A stretch of 64,000 nucleotides of DNA from NCBI RefSeq assembly GCF_037977055.1, contig NZ_CP150274.1, forward strand, positions 3,534,001 to 3,598,000, in the 5' to 3' direction. This DNA is from Paenibacillus sp. FSL K6-1096 (GTDB lineage Bacteria > Bacillota > Bacilli > Paenibacillales > Paenibacillaceae). The notes beneath the pieces were generated by a model. It saw only the letters and a program-made list of their open reading frames with translations, was not told the origin of the DNA and searched no databases. A program made the position numbers and the translations under genes. Of this stretch, positions 62,033 to 64,000 are shown in pieces; the first letter of the stretch is position 1; every line of letters starts with the position of its first letter.

Positions 62033-63346
62033 TTATAAGTCTAACCCCTTGCCGCCAACGGGACGGAGCCGAACCGGTTCTGCGCCTGCGATTAAAGGAC
62101 GGGCGCGTTGAATGACGGCCAGCACTTCTTCGTTCTTGAGCGAGCCGGCATGAGCCTCTGCATCGCTCCACAGCTCAGTGACCCAGATCGTATCAGGGTC
62201 ATCTACGGATTCATTGATAATGTAGAGCTCACAGCCCGCCATATCCTTCAAGCTGCGTGAAGCTTCCAGCAGTAATGAAACGAGTTCATCCCGTTTCCCG
62301 GGGCTGGCCGTCAATTTTCCGTACATCGCAAATTTGTTCATATCCACTCTTCCTCCCTTCTTATCCGCTGATTTTATTTGCATCGCTTCGAAGTGTTTAT
62401 ACATTTCGAGGCTGACCTCAGCCATTCGATTGATTAGTATTTGCGGCTCAAGTATCTTGAGAGACTTCCCATAAGGAAGAAGAAAGTACGGGACATAGGT
62501 TTGCAGCGACAGTTCTCCTAGTTTAAAGAGAGCTTCGCCGGGCTGCCCGCGTTCGATCAGCGCATGTCCAAACAGCCAATGCTTGCATAGCTCGTTAAGC
62601 GCGTGTTCGTGTCCCTGAACCCTTACGGTGACTAGCGTCTCGGCTTCGAGCGAATCCGGAAGTAAAGAATGCAAGAGAAAATCCCTCGCGGAAAAGGCGG
62701 CGGGACGTTCGAAACGGGTATCCGCCGCCTCCAAACGGACGATGCGATCCACCCGGAAGCTTCGGATCTCTTGCCGCAACCGGCAAAACCCTGCAACGTA
62801 CCATATTCCCTTCCAATGCACAATGCCGTAGGGGTCGAGAACCCGATGGCTGGGAGTAAGCTCCGGTCCTTTGGCATAGTCCATGCTCAGCGACTCTCCC
62901 CGGGCTACGGCCTCCTCTAACCGTTTGAGCAATTCAAGTTCTCTCGCGTCCGTGGGTGTCTGGATGACGGCAAGCCCGCTGCTATGTCTATTAATCCGCT
63001 CAAGCTGCTCTTCATTCGTGTATCGCTTCAGCTTATCAACCGCCCGGGAGAGCGCATCCGTGAACGGATAGCCCGCTTCCCGTGCGAAGACGGATGCATG
63101 TACGAGCGCCTTCTGCTCTTCGGAATCGAAGAGCAGCGGAGAATCGACGAATTCCCCGAGAAGCCGGTAACCGCCGTTCGGACCGGCATCGGAAATAATC
63201 GGGGCTCCGCTCGCGCACAGTGAATCAATGCACCGGTATACGGTACGAATATGAATCTCCAAATCGTCCGCAAGCTGCTGCGCCGTCACCCGCTTTCCCG
63301 AACGAAGCAACCATAGTATGGACAGCATATTATCCGCTTTTGACAA
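62033..63346 (-). CDS. HTH-WYL regulator fused to an ABM monooxygenase domain
   Basis: This 437-residue protein starts with an HTH_11 (LSILWLLRSGKRVTAQQLADDLEIHIRTVYRCIDSL) and a WYL effector domain (GIVHWKGIWYVAGFCRLRQEIRSFRVDRI), with its C-terminal extension to about residue 330. From MNKFAMYGKLTASPGKRDEL onward it is a complete antibiotic-biosynthesis-monooxygenase (ABM) domain (TIWVTELWSDAEAH). GGGAGG precedes the internal ATG (MNKF) at normal distance, so the ABM part may also be made alone. The TTG at 63346 (MSKADNML) has a better-spaced ribosome site than the GTG at 63358. Confidence 0.85.
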   Translation of the reverse strand: MSKADNMLSILWLLRSGKRVTAQQLADDLEIHIRTVYRCIDSLCASGAPIISDAGPNGGYRLLGEFVDSPLLFDSEEQKALVHASVFAREAGYPFTDALSRAVDKLKRYTNEEQLERINRHSSGLAVIQTPTDARELELLKRLEEAVARGESLSMDYAKGPELTPSHRVLDPYGIVHWKGIWYVAGFCRLRQEIRSFRVDRIVRLEAADTRFERPAAFSARDFLLHSLLPDSLEAETLVTVRVQGHEHALNELCKHWLFGHALIERGQPGEALFKLGELSLQTYVPYFLLPYGKSLKILEPQILINRMAEVSLEMYKHFEAMQIKSADKKGGRVDMNKFAMYGKLTASPGKRDELVSLLLEASRSLKDMAGCELYIINESVDDPDTIWVTELWSDAEAHAGSLKNEEVLAVIQRARPLIAGAEPVRLRPVGGKGLDL

Positions 63347-63390
63347 ACCGTTCTTCACTCCCTAGACCATTTGTTTCATTGTAAAGGAAC

Positions 63391-63888
63391 TTAGATTAGA
63401 GGCGCTATCCCTTTCTCGGCCCAAGTATCGTAAGTCGGACCATACACATCAGGCACTCGAAGTCCGGCCTGGCGCATGAGAACAGTCATCTGTCCGCGAT
63501 GATGCGCTTGGTGCATGACCGTATAACGAAGGGAACCTCCGTTCTGCCAAGCTTCCTCGTGTATCATGACCGACTCGCGCAAAGATTCGTCATTCCACTG
63601 CGTTCGAACCGCATTCAGTAGATTCTTGCTGACCCGCCGATACTCCGAAGCTATAAATGCAGCAGAATCCGGAGCTTCTTCGCCTCCGGAGGGAGCTTCG
63701 AACGTGAGTCCCAAAGCTGTCATGTAGTGCAGCGATTGAACCAGATGCCAAGCGATTTGTCCAAGCATTCGCCGGCCTTCGATAACCTCCTGGCCAAGAG
63801 AAGCATCCGTAAGAGCATCCAGTACAGTAGCAGTTAATTCCGCCTCGCTAGCCCATGCCGCAACAAAGTCTTCGATTTTTGTAAACAT
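63391..63888 (-). CDS. DinB family protein
   Basis: This 165-residue four-helix protein keeps the three metal-binding histidines of the DinB/YfiT fold: IAWHLVQSLHY and YTVMHQAHHRGQM. Such proteins include thiol S-transferases and damage-inducible proteins; the substrate is unknown. The ATG at 63888 follows GGAGGAACAAGAA. It lies 44 bases before the WYL-ABM gene on the same strand. Confidence 0.88.
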   Translation of the reverse strand: MFTKIEDFVAAWASEAELTATVLDALTDASLGQEVIEGRRMLGQIAWHLVQSLHYMTALGLTFEAPSGGEEAPDSAAFIASEYRRVSKNLLNAVRTQWNDESLRESVMIHEEAWQNGGSLRYTVMHQAHHRGQMTVLMRQAGLRVPDVYGPTYDTWAEKGIAPLI

Positions 63889-63934
63889 TTCTTGTTCCTC
63901 CAGTCCATTATTGGCTAACACATGACAAGCATAC

Positions 63935-63968
63935 AAAAAAAACACTGACAGTTACGGTCAGTGTTTTT
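63935..63968. terminator. bidirectional terminator at window end
   Basis: AAAAACACTGAC and GTCAGTGTTTTTG form a perfect stem with A and T runs on both sides. Confidence 0.8.
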
Positions 63969-64000
63969 GACTCAACCTGAAAAAAATTATTGGGAGACAT

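Overview
The window looks like chromosomal DNA of a Paenibacillus or close relative (Bacillota, mid-range GC). The evidence is strong AGGAGG-type ribosome sites with GTG and TTG starts, an S-layer-anchored surface protein, CotF-type spore coat genes arranged like the yraG-yraF-adhB-yraE-yraD locus of Bacillus subtilis, a licT-bglP-bglH operon with two RAT antiterminators, CsaA, and many small regulators paired with transporters or reductases. It reads as an accessory, regulator-rich region. No rRNA, intact tRNA, CRISPR array, prophage or transposase was found.

Layout. 1-2.7 kb: partial AraC, a hypothetical, a MerR/GyrI regulator and a small membrane protein. 2.7-4.1 kb: an Erm-type rRNA methylase behind a long leader with an RLR-type leader peptide and two intrinsic terminators. 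4.2-12.8 kb: a giant RCC1/FIVAR-like/SLH surface protein divergent from a MalT-like LuxR regulator. 12.9-16.3 kb: XRE regulator, epimerase, VOC protein, quinone-oxidoreductase-like enzyme. 16.4-24.6 kb: a nine-gene minus-strand operon that looks like an uncharacterised RiPP (ribosomal peptide) pathway, with a PAS-LuxR regulator upstream. The operon holds two radical SAM/SPASM enzymes, a PqqD-like RRE, a 47-residue cysteine-free precursor, an inactive/active pair of M16 peptidases, a YciI protein, an MFS exporter and a MOSC protein. 25.6-30.1 kb: beta-glucoside PTS operon. 30.1-38.3 kb: SUFU protein, phosphoesterase, TetR, a frameshifted MFS gene, a second MFS gene, an ABC1/UbiB kinase, then decayed GH1 and SDR fragments beside an orphan TetR. 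38.4-46.3 kb: aldehyde dehydrogenase with a MetE-like enzyme, S51 peptidase, truncated HTH, TerD protein, hydrolase with a double-HTH TetR, endonuclease V. 46.3-50 kb: a royal-jelly-family protein and the coat/adhB cluster. 50-52.3 kb: a drug-type ABC exporter with its TetR. 52.4-64 kb: CsaA, a frameshifted NUDIX gene, nitrilase-like protein, hydrolase with an attenuator-like leader, membrane amidohydrolase with a divergent TetR, transglutaminase/AraC, nitroreductase/HxlR, a beta-lactamase-family fragment, a hairpin repeat, a WYL-monooxygenase fusion and DinB.

The most interesting system is the RiPP-like operon. PqqD would present the leader peptide to one or both SPASM enzymes, the M16 heterodimer would remove the leader, and the MFS protein would export the product. 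A terminator hairpin just after the precursor gene would keep precursor mRNA in excess. The erm leader is the second notable system. Several frameshifts and truncations show ongoing gene decay.
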